A stretch of DNA of 64,000 bases from Phoenix dactylifera (GCF_009389715.1 NC_052403.1:13224797-13288796), one strand, 5' to 3'. Counted from the stretch's first letter, positions 22,362 through 32,971 are shown. The notes: generated by a model from the sequence alone, not told the origin. Program-made: numbers and translations.

Positions 22362-22760
22362 AACAAAAAGAAGAAAAAAAGAAAAGAAAAAAAAGGAAAG
22401 AAAAAGAAGAGAAGGAAAGAAAAAGAAGAAAAGAAAAAAAAGAACAAAAAGGAAAGAAAAAGAAGAAAAAGGAAAAAAAGGAAGATAAGGAAAGAAAAAG
22501 AAGAGAAAGGAAAAAAAAAGAAGATAAGGAAAGAAAAGGAAAGAAAAAGAAGAAAAAGGAAAGAAAAGGAAAGAAAAAGGAAAGAAAAAAGAAGAAAAAG
22601 GAAAGAAAAAGAAGAAAAAGGAAGGAAAAAGAAAAAAGAAAAGAAAAAAAGGGGAAGAAAAAGAAGAGAAGGAAAGAAAAAGAAGAAGAAGAAGAAAAAG
22701 GAAAGAAAAAGAAGAAAAGAAAAGAAAAAAAAGAAAAGAAGAAAAAAAGAAAAATAATGA
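22190..22760. repeat. purine (A/G) tract in the left arm
   Basis: About 570 bp of almost pure A and G on the plus strand (AAGAAAAAGG-type units). It is interrupted near 22308-22367 by AAAT, CA and TA repeats. Pyrimidine counterparts lie at 24270-24370, 24520-24590, 24740-24830 and 25015-25160, and another A/G tract at 23555-23722. Confidence 0.95.
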
Positions 22761-23465
22761 GTTAGTGGTAGTTAAGTTAGTAAGCTTGGTACATAGGTAA
22801 TATAGTATGGCACACATTTAAGTAAGCTTGGCATACAATTAATCAATGTTTTAACACTTAATCTAGCCTGACACAGTTTTCTGTTTTGTGCATATAGTTT
22901 ACCTTTTCCTGCACATAGATATAGTTTCTGTGCACACAGTTAAGTTAAGCTATCTAATTTTGGTCGAATATTTCGAATCAGTTACAACGGCGTGGTAGAC
23001 ACGTAATATAGGTTGTTCTTGTGAGCCAAGACTTATCCTAGCATGGCGCATAGTCGATTAAGCTTGAAATACACTTAATTAACCAATGCACACACTTAAT
23101 AAACTTTGAAACACAGTTTTCTTTTCTGTGCACACAGTTTACTGTTTCCTACACACAGGTATGGTTTCTCTGCACACAGTTAAGTTAAGCAATCTGATTT
23201 TTGTAGAATATTTCGAATCAATTACAATGACATGGTAGACACTTAATATAAGTTGTTCTTGTGAGCCAAGTCTTACCTTAGCATGACGCATAGTTGATTA
23301 AACTTGAAACACACTTAATTAACCCCGAAATACATTTTTTGTTCTGTGCACACAGTTTACTGTTCCCTGCATACAAGTATGGTTTTTTTGCACACATTTA
23401 AGTTAACCATGCTATATTACCTGTGTACCAAACTTACTAACCTAACTGCCACTCACTCATTATTT
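22748..23465. repeat. inverted repeat pair enclosing a 240-bp tandem array
   Basis: Bases 22748-22825 and 23395-23465 are inverted copies of each other (AATGAGTTAGTGG versus, inverted, AATGAGTGAGTGG, and on through GTACATAGGTAATATAG / GTACACAGGTAATATAG). Between them, about 2.3 copies of a 240-bp unit run head to tail; for example TTTCGAATCA recurs at 22971 and 23211. Confidence 0.85.
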
Positions 23466-23724
23466 TCTTTTCTTTTCTTTTTTTTTCTTTTTTTATTATT
23501 TTTTTTCTTTCCTTTTCTTCCTTTTTTTTCTCTTGATATTGATAGATACAGTGGAAGAAAAGACAAAAAAAAAAGAAGAAAAAAAAAGAAGAAAATAAAA
23601 AAGAAGAAAAAGGAAAGAAAAAGAAGAGAAGGAAAGAAAAGAAGAAAAGAAAAAAAAAGAATAAAAAGGAAAAAAAAGAAGAAAAAGGAAAGAAAAAGAA
23701 GAAAAAGGAAAGAAAAAGAAGACA

Positions 23725-24510
23725 GTTAAGTATTTTCTGTGCACAATTAAGTCTTCTCTGTACACAGACTTGATTGTGTCCAGAAAATACTTAACTGCGT
23801 ACAGATAGCACTTAACTGCGTACATCACATAATTAAATCTTTTCTGCATACACTTAAATCTTCTTTGTACATAGTTAAGTGTTCTCTGCATCACACAGTT
23901 AAGTGTGCGCAGAAAATACTTAATTGTGTACAGAGAATATTTAACTATGTGCATCACACAGTTAGGTATTCTCTATACATAATTAAATTTTTTCTGCACA
24001 CACTTAAATCTTCTCTGCACACAGTTAAGTGTGTGCAAAGAAGACTTCATTGTGTACAGAGAATATTTAACTGTGTGCATCACATAGTTAGGTGTTCTCT
24101 ATACACAATTAAATCCTCTCCGCATATACTTAAATTTTCTCTGCACATAGTTAACTGTTATATACATCACACAATTAAGTTAAATATTCTCTATACAAAA
24201 TTAAGTCTTCTCTGCACATACTTAAATCTTCTCTGCACACAGTTAAGTGTTCTATGTATCACACAGTTAAGTGTTCTTTTTCTTTCCTTTTTCTTCTTCT
24301 TTTTTTCTTTTTTTTTCCTTTTCTTCTTTTCTTTTCTTTTTTCTTTTTCTTTCTTTTTCTTTTCTTTCTTTATCTGTACATAGTTAAGTATTCTCTGCAT
24401 CACACATTTAAGTATGTGCAGAGAAGACTTAATTGTATGTAGAGAATACTTAACGGTGTGCATCACATAGTTAACTATTTTCTGTACACAATTAAGTCTT
24501 TTCTACACAC
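23725..24510. repeat. array of short palindromic CAGTTAAGTG / CTCTGCACA repeats
   Basis: Some 20 or more imperfect units combine ACAGTTAAGT, TTCTCTGCACAC and CATCACACAG, appearing in both orientations (for example ACTTAACTGTG and CACAGTTAAGT). The array is therefore self-complementary as well as tandem. Satellite-like and non-coding. Confidence 0.85.
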
Positions 24511-24588
24511 ACTTAAATTTTCTTTTTCTTTTTTTTTCTTTTTTTTTCTTCTGTTTTTCTTTTTTCTTTCTTTTTTCTTTTTTTTCCT

Positions 24589-25510
24589 CTCATGAGGCCG
24601 GCGGCGCCAAAAGGGGGCTGTGCCATGGCGGCAGCGGGAGGGGGCCCGGCAACGGCCACTTTATTTATTTATTCGTTCATTCACACATATATATATATAT
24701 ATGTATATGTATTTATTTATTATGGATTTATTTATTTTTCTTTTCTTTCTTTTTTATTTTTTTATTTTCTTATTTTTCTTTCCTTTTCTTCTTCTTTTTT
24801 TTCTTTTCTTCTCCCTTTTTTTTCTTCTATTTCTCCTCCCGTGAGGCCGGCGACGCTAGAAGGGGGCCGGGCCGTGGCGGCCGCGGGAGGAGGTCTGGCT
24901 GCGGCAGCTTTATTTATTTATAATTATTTTATTTCATTAAAATATATTATTTATTTATTTATTTATTTATTCATTCGTTCATATATATATATTGATGCAT
25001 TAAGTTATTTATTTATTTTTCTTTTCTTTCTTTTTTTTTCTTTTTTTTCTTCTTTTCTTTTTTTCTTTTCTTTTCTTCTTTTTCTTTTTCTTTTCTTCTT
25101 TTTTTTCTTTTCTTTTTCTTTTTTTCTTCTCTTCTTTCCTTCTTCTTTCTTCTTTCTTCTCCTCCCGCGAGCCGGTGGCGCTGGAAGGGGGCCGAGCCGC
25201 GACGGCCACTGGAGGGGGCCCAGGAGGGGGTGGGGCCGCCGACCGCGGTTGGCCAGCGGAGAACACCTCTCCTCCCGCGAGGCTAGCGACTCCGAAAAGG
25301 GGCCGGGCCGCGGTAGACGCGGGAGGAGGGCGGGGTGCGGCCGGCGATGGCCGCAGGAGGGGGCTCGTGAGGGGGCAAGGGCGGGGGCAATCCTGGCGGC
25401 GCGGCCGTGGGAGAGGGCTCAGGAGGAGACGGGCCCGCGGGAGGGGGCTCGGGAGGAGGCGAACCGGGGCCGGCGGCGGCCGCAGGAGGGAGCTCGGGCG
25501 GGGGTGAGCC
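24589..25510. repeat. four related GC-rich modules in the right arm
   Basis: Modules beginning TGAGGCCGGCG-like start near 24594, 24842, 25165 and 25280. Each continues with AGGGGGCC and a GGAGG-rich stretch, and they are separated by TTTA-rich, TA-rich and CT-rich runs. Inverted relatives (GACGCCGGTGGC) lie near 22170 in the left arm. Confidence 0.75.
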
Positions 25511-25734
25511 GTAGTCGGCGGTGGCCACGCCTTTTTCTTCCTCTCCTTTTGGGAATGGGAGATCCGGAGGGTAGGGGCATTTTCGGTCTTTTTTAAAAAA
25601 ATAAAAGGGGTTCAAGGATCGGAAATTAAACTTGGTGAAGATATTGGTCGGAAGATTTTAAGACCGATCAACCAGAACTTTTTGTTATAGCGCGGTCTTT
25701 TGGAGGGTGGGGAATTGATTACCCCTTAGTTTTA

Positions 25735-25890
25735 TACTTATACATGGAGAGAGGGCTAGGTCCAACAATTCTAAGACACCGATCGACGTTGGAGAAATTA
25801 TATTCACGTGCACCATATCTGTGGTGCACCGCAGAAATAATTCGAGATAAGATGAAAAGAGCAGGAAGCCAAAACAAGCGCATGATAAAT
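25735..25890. other. short spacer between two insertions
   Basis: About 150 bp of ordinary flank separates the Mutator-like element and the solo LTR. Nothing recognised. Confidence 0.5.
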
Positions 25891-25895
25891 GAAGC

Positions 25896-26823
25896 TGTTG
25901 CTGGAAATTGGACCCGGGGGCTGCCGCGAACTGAGAGGGGAGGAGCTCCGCTGCCGGGACGGTGGGTGGCGGTGCGTCGACTGGTGGCGTCCTCCTGGAG
26001 AGTCCTGCAAGAAAGCCGGTGGCCGGGCTTTCCGGCGCCGGCCCTCCGAAGCTCAAGTCAGAGGGGGTTAATATGTGGGGAGTCAAGGAGGAGAATGTTT
26101 GTTCTCTCTTTTTTGTGTATATCTGTGTCCGTCCCTCCTTTTCCCCCCAGGTTCTCTTTTATAGGAAGATATTATGTTACCTGGGAGGTGACAGGGAAAT
26201 TTGTCTTCTTTTGTGATAATTGGGCACGATCACGCTTATTAATGGCGTTGTGGAGAATAAGGCCGGATCAGGCCGGAGTCAGGGAGTTGTCACGGTTGAT
26301 CGGACCCGTTGGGGTGGTTGAACCGCCGGCCGTGGTGGGCCTGGGGTTCGTAGATAGCAAGTGCATTAATTGCTGAGTGAACCGGTGGTCAGGAAGAGCC
26401 ATATGCTTTGATGGTTCAGTGATCCGGAGATCATCTTGAGCCGTGTTCATTTAATGGTCGAGTGCATCGGAGGCCTGAGGGGGTCTCATGCATTAATGAT
26501 AGGGCGTGCCGAATGCCGGCGGAGATCACGTGCCTTGATGACCTAGGAATGGTGGCAGATTGTAGTGGAGTCATGTATTTAGTTGTCAGATCCTTTAGAG
26601 GATTAGGTGGAGATTGGATATTTGGCTAAGGTACGGGCCCGGCTCGGGTGCTGAGTCGAGCTGGTTGATTAGCGGAGTGTCCTATGGCGGGGTTGCTTCT
26701 CTTGGTCGGCACTCTTTGGTCGAGCGCCTCTCTGGTCGGCGCTCTTTGGTCGAGCGCCTCTCTGGTGGGCGCTCTTTGGTCGGGCGCCTTCAGACTGGCA
26801 TGACTTGGGTTTTCCCCCCAACA
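25896..26823. mobile_element. solo LTR with perfect 5-bp TSD
   Basis: A 928-bp unit starts TGTTGCTGG and ends CCCCCCAACA (TGTTG...CAACA termini), flanked by GAAGC at 25891-25895 and 26824-26828. There is no primer binding site or internal domain, so this is a solo LTR left by recombination between two LTRs. TTTTATAGGAAG near 26156 may belong to its R region. Lineage (copia or gypsy) is unknown. Confidence 0.85.
26708..26789. repeat. 30-bp minisatellite in the solo LTR
   Basis: About 2.7 units of GGCGCTCTTTGGTCGAGCGC plus ten further bases at 26708, 26738 and 26768. Confidence 0.9.
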
Positions 26824-27000
26824 GAAGCCTACAAAAATGAGACGAGATGATTGACGTAGTGCACCACCTAAGGTATAATTTCTTACCGCCTTGGCTAGGT
26901 CCTAAGCCAAATTTACTAGCCTGCCTTTAGTTTAGTTTTCAGTCAAACTGCATTATTTGTTAAGTAGAAGAGAGATGTAATACACTTAAAATCCTTGTTG

Positions 27001-27135
27001 ATTCGAATATCTAATCCCAAAGGAAGGTTATGATCTTCTTTGTTAATTCGAATATCTAATCCCAAAGGAAGGTTATGATCTTCTTTGTTAATTCGAATAT
27101 CTAATCCCAAAGGAAGGTTATGATCTTCTTTGTTA
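27001..27135. repeat. three perfect 45-bp tandem units
   Basis: ATTCGAATATCTAATCCC recurs at exactly 27001, 27046 and 27091 with near-identical full units. In a minus-strand open frame (26943 to about 27395) this gives a 15-residue repeat, KEDHNLPLGLDIRIN. That frame lacks a good ATG and a known domain, so I do not call it a gene. Confidence 0.9.
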
Positions 27136-27447
27136 AAGGCAATGGACTCCAATTGCTTGCCTTGATGGCTTTCCTTCCTCCTACATCCCATCCCTATCCT
27201 CCTTTTGACCTGCTCTTTTCCCATCCCCCATAAGCCATCATCTTCTCCAAATTTTGGCACCAACAACCAATGACCTACAACTGCCGAGAGCTTGGAGAAG
27301 GGGAAAGGCAAAGGAGGAGGAGGAAAAGGTCTCCGCAGGATGTTTTTATGGTGATTTCTACCAATATCTTCCCAACATCTAATGGGGACAACCAATAACC
27401 AACATACATCTCCACTTGGGTTAGGGACGAATGGATGTTTCTCAAAA

Positions 27448-27590
27448 TTTTTTTTTTTTTGGTGTATCGGTAGCTCATGTCAAACGAGCATGAGCGCTAC
27501 CCTAAGCATCATTTTTCAGATCTCGAGTCCCAACCAGACTAACTCATGCGTACTTGAGTGTGAGATTTGGTAGGTTGACCAATACAAGTC
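27448..27590 (-). mobile_element. 3' tail of a LINE-type element
   Basis: On the minus strand the segment has a hairpin, GTAGCGCTCATG (27500-27489) pairing with CATGAGCTAC (27479-27470), then CGATACACC and an A run (T13 at 27448-27460 on the plus strand). The hairpin plus ATAYMCC/ATATC plus poly(A) layout matches the LINE tail at 33495-33531. Only the 3' end remains. Confidence 0.6.
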
Positions 27591-27599
27591 TCCCAAAAC

Positions 27600-29118
27600 T
27601 CCCCTTCTAAGTAATTTGCTATGCTAGGTATCAAAATATAGATCAACAACATAAAAAATAAAATTTTATAAAAATAATCCACTTTATTTTTCTTTTCATA
27701 GACCTGCCAACTTATATGTGTACTTTTTTTCTATCGGACTAGAGCCTATCTATGAAATTTTGGATAATATTCAGTAATTTTAAAAATAAATTACTTTATA
27801 TAATATAAATATTAATTATTAAAGAGAGAGTTGAATTATATATTTTATATTAATTTTTTAAAAAAGAGATTGATCATTGATCATTTGATTGTGTAGGAAT
27901 TATTATTACTTAGGGAGTGATATTCATTTAATTTTGTATAAAAAATTATATTATTGTTATGATTTAATTATATTAAAAAAATGATGCTTCCTTTTTGACT
28001 TCCAGTAAAAGAAACCAACTATCCGTTCCCATCATCAAAAGTCTTTTTGTCACACCACGCATTGGATTTATATGATGGCCGGAAAGCAACCAAAAGTTGG
28101 GCGCTGCTACCAACGCACGGGAGAACACTTTAAGATGTGCAGGGCTCGCTGAAGAACTTTTCAGCTAAGCTGAAGTTTTTATGCCAAGGCAGTGATGCAT
28201 TTATGTCTCAGCCAAGGCAGTGATGCATTTATGTCTCAATAAACCTGATGACTAAAGTTTGATCTTATGTATCAATAAGCCTGGACAATTATGTTAAGAC
28301 AGTGATGCGATTTTAAAGGAAATATAAGAGCATTACTTCTTGATACTTTTTAATGCATTCTCTTGAATCTATCTCACTAAAAGGAAATGCATATACCAAG
28401 AAGATAGGTGTGTTGAAAGAAACTCCATTTTAAAACAAAGGTTTTCATGCTGTATAAAAGTTGGCACTCAACATGTGCAATGCAAGTCAGGAGATATTTG
28501 ACAAGTGCATCACACATAAAAAGAAGCAAGAATGGTTGTGCTTTTCAATATGGTCAGAGAGAAAAGCTTTGGGATGAAAGTGGAAGGGAATGGAGAAGAT
28601 AAAACACCAATTATAGAGAAAAAACAAAGAAGCAAATTAGCATGGGATTTATATGCCATATCCAAAGGCCACTTGCATTAGAATCTAAAAGGAGTTCATC
28701 TATTGCACAAACTCTCTCTCTTGTTGGAGAGGTGTGGTGCCAATTAAAAGAGAGAAACATTGAAACTCTTAATAAAAACTCATAAAAAAATGAATTGTTT
28801 GTGAAGGCTTATGAGGTTGATCTTGCATTACCATACTCAAAACCGTTCAAATTCTGTATAATGAGAAAAAGGTGCATGTTATATATTTGGATCCTAGAAT
28901 GATGCTCTGGTTTATGAAGGAATAATGTTAAGAAATTAACCATCTAAAATGCTCAAAAATTACTAGTGCGAGATGGCACCCTTTCCGTTCAAAACTCTTG
29001 TTTTACGTTTTCCTTTTTTAATGTTTCCGCGAGTATCTTTTCTGGTATGCCTTATAGAGGGAGAACGAGAGGGATAACCCATCCTAAATTTAATTACCAG
29101 GCCTAAATCTTGACATAC

Positions 29119-29123
<5 letters not shown>
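27600..29123. other. AT-rich spacer
   Basis: No gene found. A perfect 28-bp tandem duplication lies at 28183-28238 (unit starts GCCAAGGCAGTGATGCA). Confidence 0.55.
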
Positions 29124-29171
<48 letters not shown>

Positions 29172-29190
29172 TATATGTATGTATGTATGT
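29124..29190. repeat. (TA)n and (TATG)n microsatellites
   Basis: A run of TA to about 29169 is followed within ten bases by four ATGT units. Confidence 0.95.
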
Positions 29191-29891
29191 ATATTGTATG
29201 TTAGGTGTGCTAATGTGTAATATATTTATTGACACATTTTTGCATCGAGACACAGGGGGGTCACATATTACCAGTAAGGCTATGGTACATGTATAGGCAT
29301 GCCCCCGATATCGGATTAGCCGAAAAAAGGATAATTGAAAGAAGATATTTAGAGTAGCATGAATTCAAATATCTTGACCTTTAACAAATTTTTCTATCGT
29401 TACATCACTCGTTCAAAAGAAGATGGATGGGGTTGGATAGAGCGTAGTCGGGGCTACGGCTAAAGTAATCTATGGCTACTGCTATTTCGAGAAATAGAAT
29501 CCTACAGGTAAACCCCGAGCAAGAAAAACTAAAAATAAATTGAATTCATTAATGTACCAAAAGATCTTTTCTATAGAGTATAGCCACTTATTTTATATAC
29601 AGAATGACAAGTATAACATATCCGACGGGTGTTATAGCCAACCACATTGTTACAATCTTGAGCTGTTCTGGAAGTTTGGCCCTATGGTTCCACCTGCTTC
29701 ATATATGTCATAACTGCAGCCTGAATTCATTTCAGAGTAAAACTAACACCGTTCGGCTTATACCTGCACATACTTTGGTCAGCCTCAGCCAGGCCTTTTC
29801 TTTCGATCTATACTCCTATACTTAGTCGGATTGTTATGGCCGAATTCTATTAAATTTAGCAATGGCCGCATGACTTTCATTTATTCTAATC
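29191..29891. other. spacer, nothing recognised
   Basis: About 700 bp of unremarkable sequence before the TRIM-like repeats; no coding or element signal that I can support. Confidence 0.5.
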
Positions 29892-30455
29892 TCTTAACTT
29901 CGTCCACGTAGCGCTTGCTCATAAACACGGAATACGTTATTAAGATCGAATGTAAACAGTATCTCAGACACCGGAAGTGATTGTTTCTTCTCAAAGGTAT
30001 TGTCCGTATTGAAAGGAGTTTCATAGTCTCTTCCCAACGCACGGTTTTGCTCCACAAAAGATGTCTCTGAAGAGAAAGGGGTAGCCCCCTTCCATTTAAG
30101 GAACAGACTGTGGGACTAAGTTTGGACCCTTTATTCCCACAACATTGCCTCCCTAGCGGAGGAGTCTGTGCCGGGATCAAGAGCTCTCAACGAAAGCACC
30201 ATTGATGAGGTCAGAGGGTATCCCCTCGAATCCCAGAGCTCAGTTCTCACCGGTCTCACACAGAGGAAGCGACTACTTTTTCTTAGAGATATTGTCTGTT
30301 TTGAAGGAGGTTTCATAGTTTCTTCCCAACGTACGGTTTTGCCCCACAAAAGGCGCCTCTGAAGAAAAAAGGATAGCCTCCCTCCATTTAAGGAACAGAT
30401 CTCTCCGCTATCTAGTCAATGTGGGATTAAGTTCGGATCCTTTATTTCCACAACA
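29892..30455 (-). mobile_element. TRIM-like element: two LTR-like repeats with a tiny interior
   Basis: On the minus strand, repeat 1 (30455 to 30203) starts TGTTGTGGAAATAAAGG. Repeat 2 (from 30144 down to about 29892) starts TGTTGTGGGAATAAAGG. They match through TCTGTTCCTTAAATGG, GCAAAACCGT and GTTGGGAAGA, then diverge. Between them are only 58 bases: TGGTGCTTTCGTTGAGAGC (30201-30183), which is primer-binding-like, and a purine-rich GCTAGGGAGGCAA stretch just before repeat 2. This is the layout of a terminal-repeat retrotransposon in miniature with an unusually small interior. Target duplications were not confirmed. Confidence 0.55.
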
Positions 30456-31407
30456 CCAATATAGCTAGTGACATCTAATTTATTTTCCTGTGGTACAATA
30501 AATGTCTAAAACTAGGTTGAAAATAATCACCAACATAATAGATATGTCACGCGGTTCCCTACAGAACTAATGGTGGTTCGTGGTCTTCCGCTACAGGTTC
30601 ATGATGCCTTCAGGAACACGGTAGCTGCTTTTGATGCTTGGAGAGAATAAAACACCACCCATGGGAACAAAAGCTAAGTCCTCCTACCTCCCAACAACAT
30701 GCATACGGGTTCCTGATATTAGAAAAAGCACCTGCCTAGATATTCGAGCAGAAACTTTGGCTCTAATTTCCAATCTCTCCTTGAAGGTGTCCAATCATTT
30801 AAAAGACATAGGAAACACAAACAAAACCCCTGCACAGGGAATGGGATGCCAAGGTATTTTAAGTACATATCACTATACTTCAAATAAAAGAAACACCATA
30901 TCTCTAGTGCCTACACTTCTATAATCCAAATCCTAAAGCTTAATTTAGAACTCATAATTTATCGTATAGGCATTAATCAATGGTCGCTAAATCAAGCCGA
31001 ACCGGCCGGTTCCGCGAGAACCGAGTCAATCCGGTCTTTAACCCGGTTGGTTCTCTAATGAAAAACAATTCTACCTCATAAGAACGGAAATTGACCGAAA
31101 CTTGCTAGTATTGGCTGAAAATTGACAGTACCTAACGATTCAGTTCGGTAACGGTTCGGCGAATTTTAGCTGTAACTAATTTAATAATTCATGGCTAGTT
31201 AAAAAAAAACTGGAACTATTATGCCTTTTATTTTTAGTTCATTTTTATGCCAAAATAAAAAAAAAACTATTTTACTTTCATTTTTCCAGCCCCTTTCTGT
31301 ATATTCCTTTCTTTTGAAAATGAAAAAAAAGGAATTTTTTTCGCTATCATGTTTTCAAAAGCAAAATAAAGGAGAAATTACAATTTCAGGTCGCTTCGGA
31401 ATTCTGC
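30456..31407. other. spacer with a CCGGTT-rich dispersed repeat
   Basis: The stretch 30983-31165 is rich in GAACCGGCC, CCCGGTTGG and GGTAACGGTTCGG motifs, like degenerate hAT-type repeats, but ends were not defined. 30631-30924 is an open frame with no recognised domain. The 3' UTR of the LRR gene ends here. Confidence 0.45.
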
Positions 31408-32595
31408 TCACCCTTTCCTCCAGCCACATTGCGCTGCCGGCCGCGTCTTCTGCCGTCCGGCCTTCACCGGACACGGCGTCTCCACCGGCGGCACCATGCA
31501 ATTATACTGCAAACAGAGCGACGTACTCGCCGGAATCGTCGCCGCCGGACTGATCCCAAACCCCGTCAGATAATTATGCTGCAGATAGAGCACCTTTATC
31601 GCCCCCGATACCACCCTCTCCACGAACCTCGCCGGCACCTTGCCGGAAAACCGGTTATTATCCAGATACAACCTCCCCGCCGCCGCCAGCTTCCCCGGCA
31701 CGGGCCCCGTCAGCTGGTTGTAGCTCAGGTCCACCGTCGCCCCGTCCGCCAGCGAGCCGACCGGCCGGACCGGGCCGGAGAAGTCGTTCCGCTGGAGCTG
31801 AAGGGAGGAGACGGGGAAGGAGAAGATCTGGCCGGGGATCTGGCCGGAGAGCTGGTTCATGCTGAGGTCGAGGTAGTTGAGCCGGGTGAGCCTGGGGAGG
31901 ACGCGGTCGACGGGGCCGGATAGGCCGTTGGAGGCGAGGGAGAGGTAGCGGAGAGACGCGGGAAGGGCGGGGATCGCGCCGGAGAGGGAGTTGCGCTTGA
32001 GATCGAGGCGGAGGAGAGGGGAGGAGGAGGGGAAGGGAGGGATTTGGCCGGAGAGGCGGTTGTGGCAGAGGATGAGGTTGGAGAGGGCTGGGATTCCGGC
32101 GATAGCGGGAGGGATGGGGCCGGAGAGGAGGTTGAAGCTGAGGTCGAGGGTGCGGAGGCCGCGGAGGGAGGGGAGGGAGGTGGGGACGGCGCCGGAGAGG
32201 AAGTTGCGACTGAGGGCGAGGAAGCGGAGGGAGCGGCAGAGGGAGAGGGAGGGGGGGATGGGGCCGACGACGCGGCCGGGGACGAGGGAGAGCTCGGCGA
32301 GGGCAGAGAGGCGGCCAAGGGCAGGGGAGAGGCGACCGGCTAGTCCAGGGGAGCCGGCGCGGGGGTCGCCGAGGGCGAGGGCGACGACGCGGCCGGCGGA
32401 GCAGAAGACGCCCGGGAAGCCGCAGGGGTCGCCGGTGAAGTCCCAGCCGGCGAAGAACGTCGAGCCGGGGAGGTCGTAGAGCGACTTGCGGACCGCCTGG
32501 AGGGCGAGGTAGTCCACCGGCTCCAATGTCCCCAAACTCGTATCGAATGAACACAACAACAACATCACAACGAGGATGCCCGATTTCCTTCTCAT
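31408..32595 (-). CDS. secreted leucine-rich-repeat receptor-like protein without kinase
   Basis: An intron-free gene of 395 residues. The ATG at 32595 is chosen because it starts a signal peptide (MRRKSGILVVMLLLCSF, cleavage near residue 22); upstream codons in the frame open with TTG. An N-terminal LRR cap follows (PVDYLALQAVRKSL, then DPCGFPGVFC with the paired Cys). About ten plant-type LRRs of 23-24 residues come next (for example LRTLDLSFNLLSGPIPPAI and NYLDLSMNQLSGQIP). A Cys-containing tail ends the protein (SLCLQYNC, then TPCP). There is no membrane segment or kinase domain, so it should be secreted to the wall or act with a co-receptor. It resembles a small Arabidopsis family of LRR-only receptor-like proteins; ligand and partner are unknown. 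Codons are extremely GC-rich, unlike the AT-rich flanks. Intact by eye. Confidence 0.88.
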   Translation of the reverse strand: MRRKSGILVVMLLLCSFDTSLGTLEPVDYLALQAVRKSLYDLPGSTFFAGWDFTGDPCGFPGVFCSAGRVVALALGDPRAGSPGLAGRLSPALGRLSALAELSLVPGRVVGPIPPSLSLCRSLRFLALSRNFLSGAVPTSLPSLRGLRTLDLSFNLLSGPIPPAIAGIPALSNLILCHNRLSGQIPPFPSSSPLLRLDLKRNSLSGAIPALPASLRYLSLASNGLSGPVDRVLPRLTRLNYLDLSMNQLSGQIPGQIFSFPVSSLQLQRNDFSGPVRPVGSLADGATVDLSYNQLTGPVPGKLAAAGRLYLDNNRFSGKVPARFVERVVSGAIKVLYLQHNYLTGFGISPAATIPASTSLCLQYNCMVPPVETPCPVKAGRQKTRPAAQCGWRKG

Positions 32596-32971
32596 GATTC
32601 CGGTCTCTCCTCCAAAGAGTTGTAGTTTTAGATAGCAATGAGAACGTTTTATGCTCCCAGTGTTTCTTGTTTTCTTTTTCCCTTTCAATGGCGTCTTCTT
32701 TTAGGAGGAGGAGGGAGGACAGGTAGTTGTTTCAGGCGTGGAGAAGGGCGTGAGTGCTTTAATGGTATGGAACAGTAAAAGAGGAAAGGGAGAGGAAGGG
32801 TAGGAGTCTTGGAGAAGAAGCCTGGGGTATTTTTAATGGTTTTAACTTGGAGATGCTGCTGTTGTACCTGGGACGCTTTCTCTCTCTAATCTCTGCTCTG
32901 CGTGGCTGTGGGGCTCGCGTTCTCATGATATTGGCTTGGGAAAGAAGGCGAGCTGACTACAGTAGTATATT
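32596..32971. other. upstream region of the LRR gene
   Basis: It contains a CTCTCTCT-type stretch near 32877-32890. No clear TATA box was found, and the left limit of the neighbouring LINE fragment is uncertain. Confidence 0.4.

Larger units (their letters stand above)
21672..25725. mobile_element. Mutator-like element with foldback-type arms and 9-bp TSD
   Basis: The element starts GGGGTAATTAATC and ends GATTACCCC. It is flanked by a perfect 9-bp duplication, TTAGTTTTA, at 21663-21671 and 25726-25734; 9 bp is the Mutator size. The inverted ends stay alignable for about 200 bp through shared anchors: GGGGTAAT at the tip, GAAAATGCCCC about 110-150 bp in, ATCTCCCAT, then a GGAGAGGAAGAAAAAGG-like stretch. 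Inward of these, both arms turn into GC-rich modules and then purine tracts (left) or pyrimidine tracts (right), so the arms may pair over about 1 kb. The interior has tandem and satellite-like repeats. I see no transposase, so it is non-autonomous. Long Lys- or Phe-rich open frames here are artefacts of A/G and T/C tracts. Confidence 0.8.

Noticed and set aside
21734..25615. Long Lys/Arg-rich and Phe-rich open frames
   Set aside because: They follow A/G and T/C tracts and GC-rich repeats inside the MULE-like element and have no domain-like composition.
27461..27560. tRNA-derived SINE with A and B boxes
   Set aside because: The B-box-like GATCTCGAGTCCC is weak, and the hairpin plus poly(A) on the opposite strand fits a LINE tail better.
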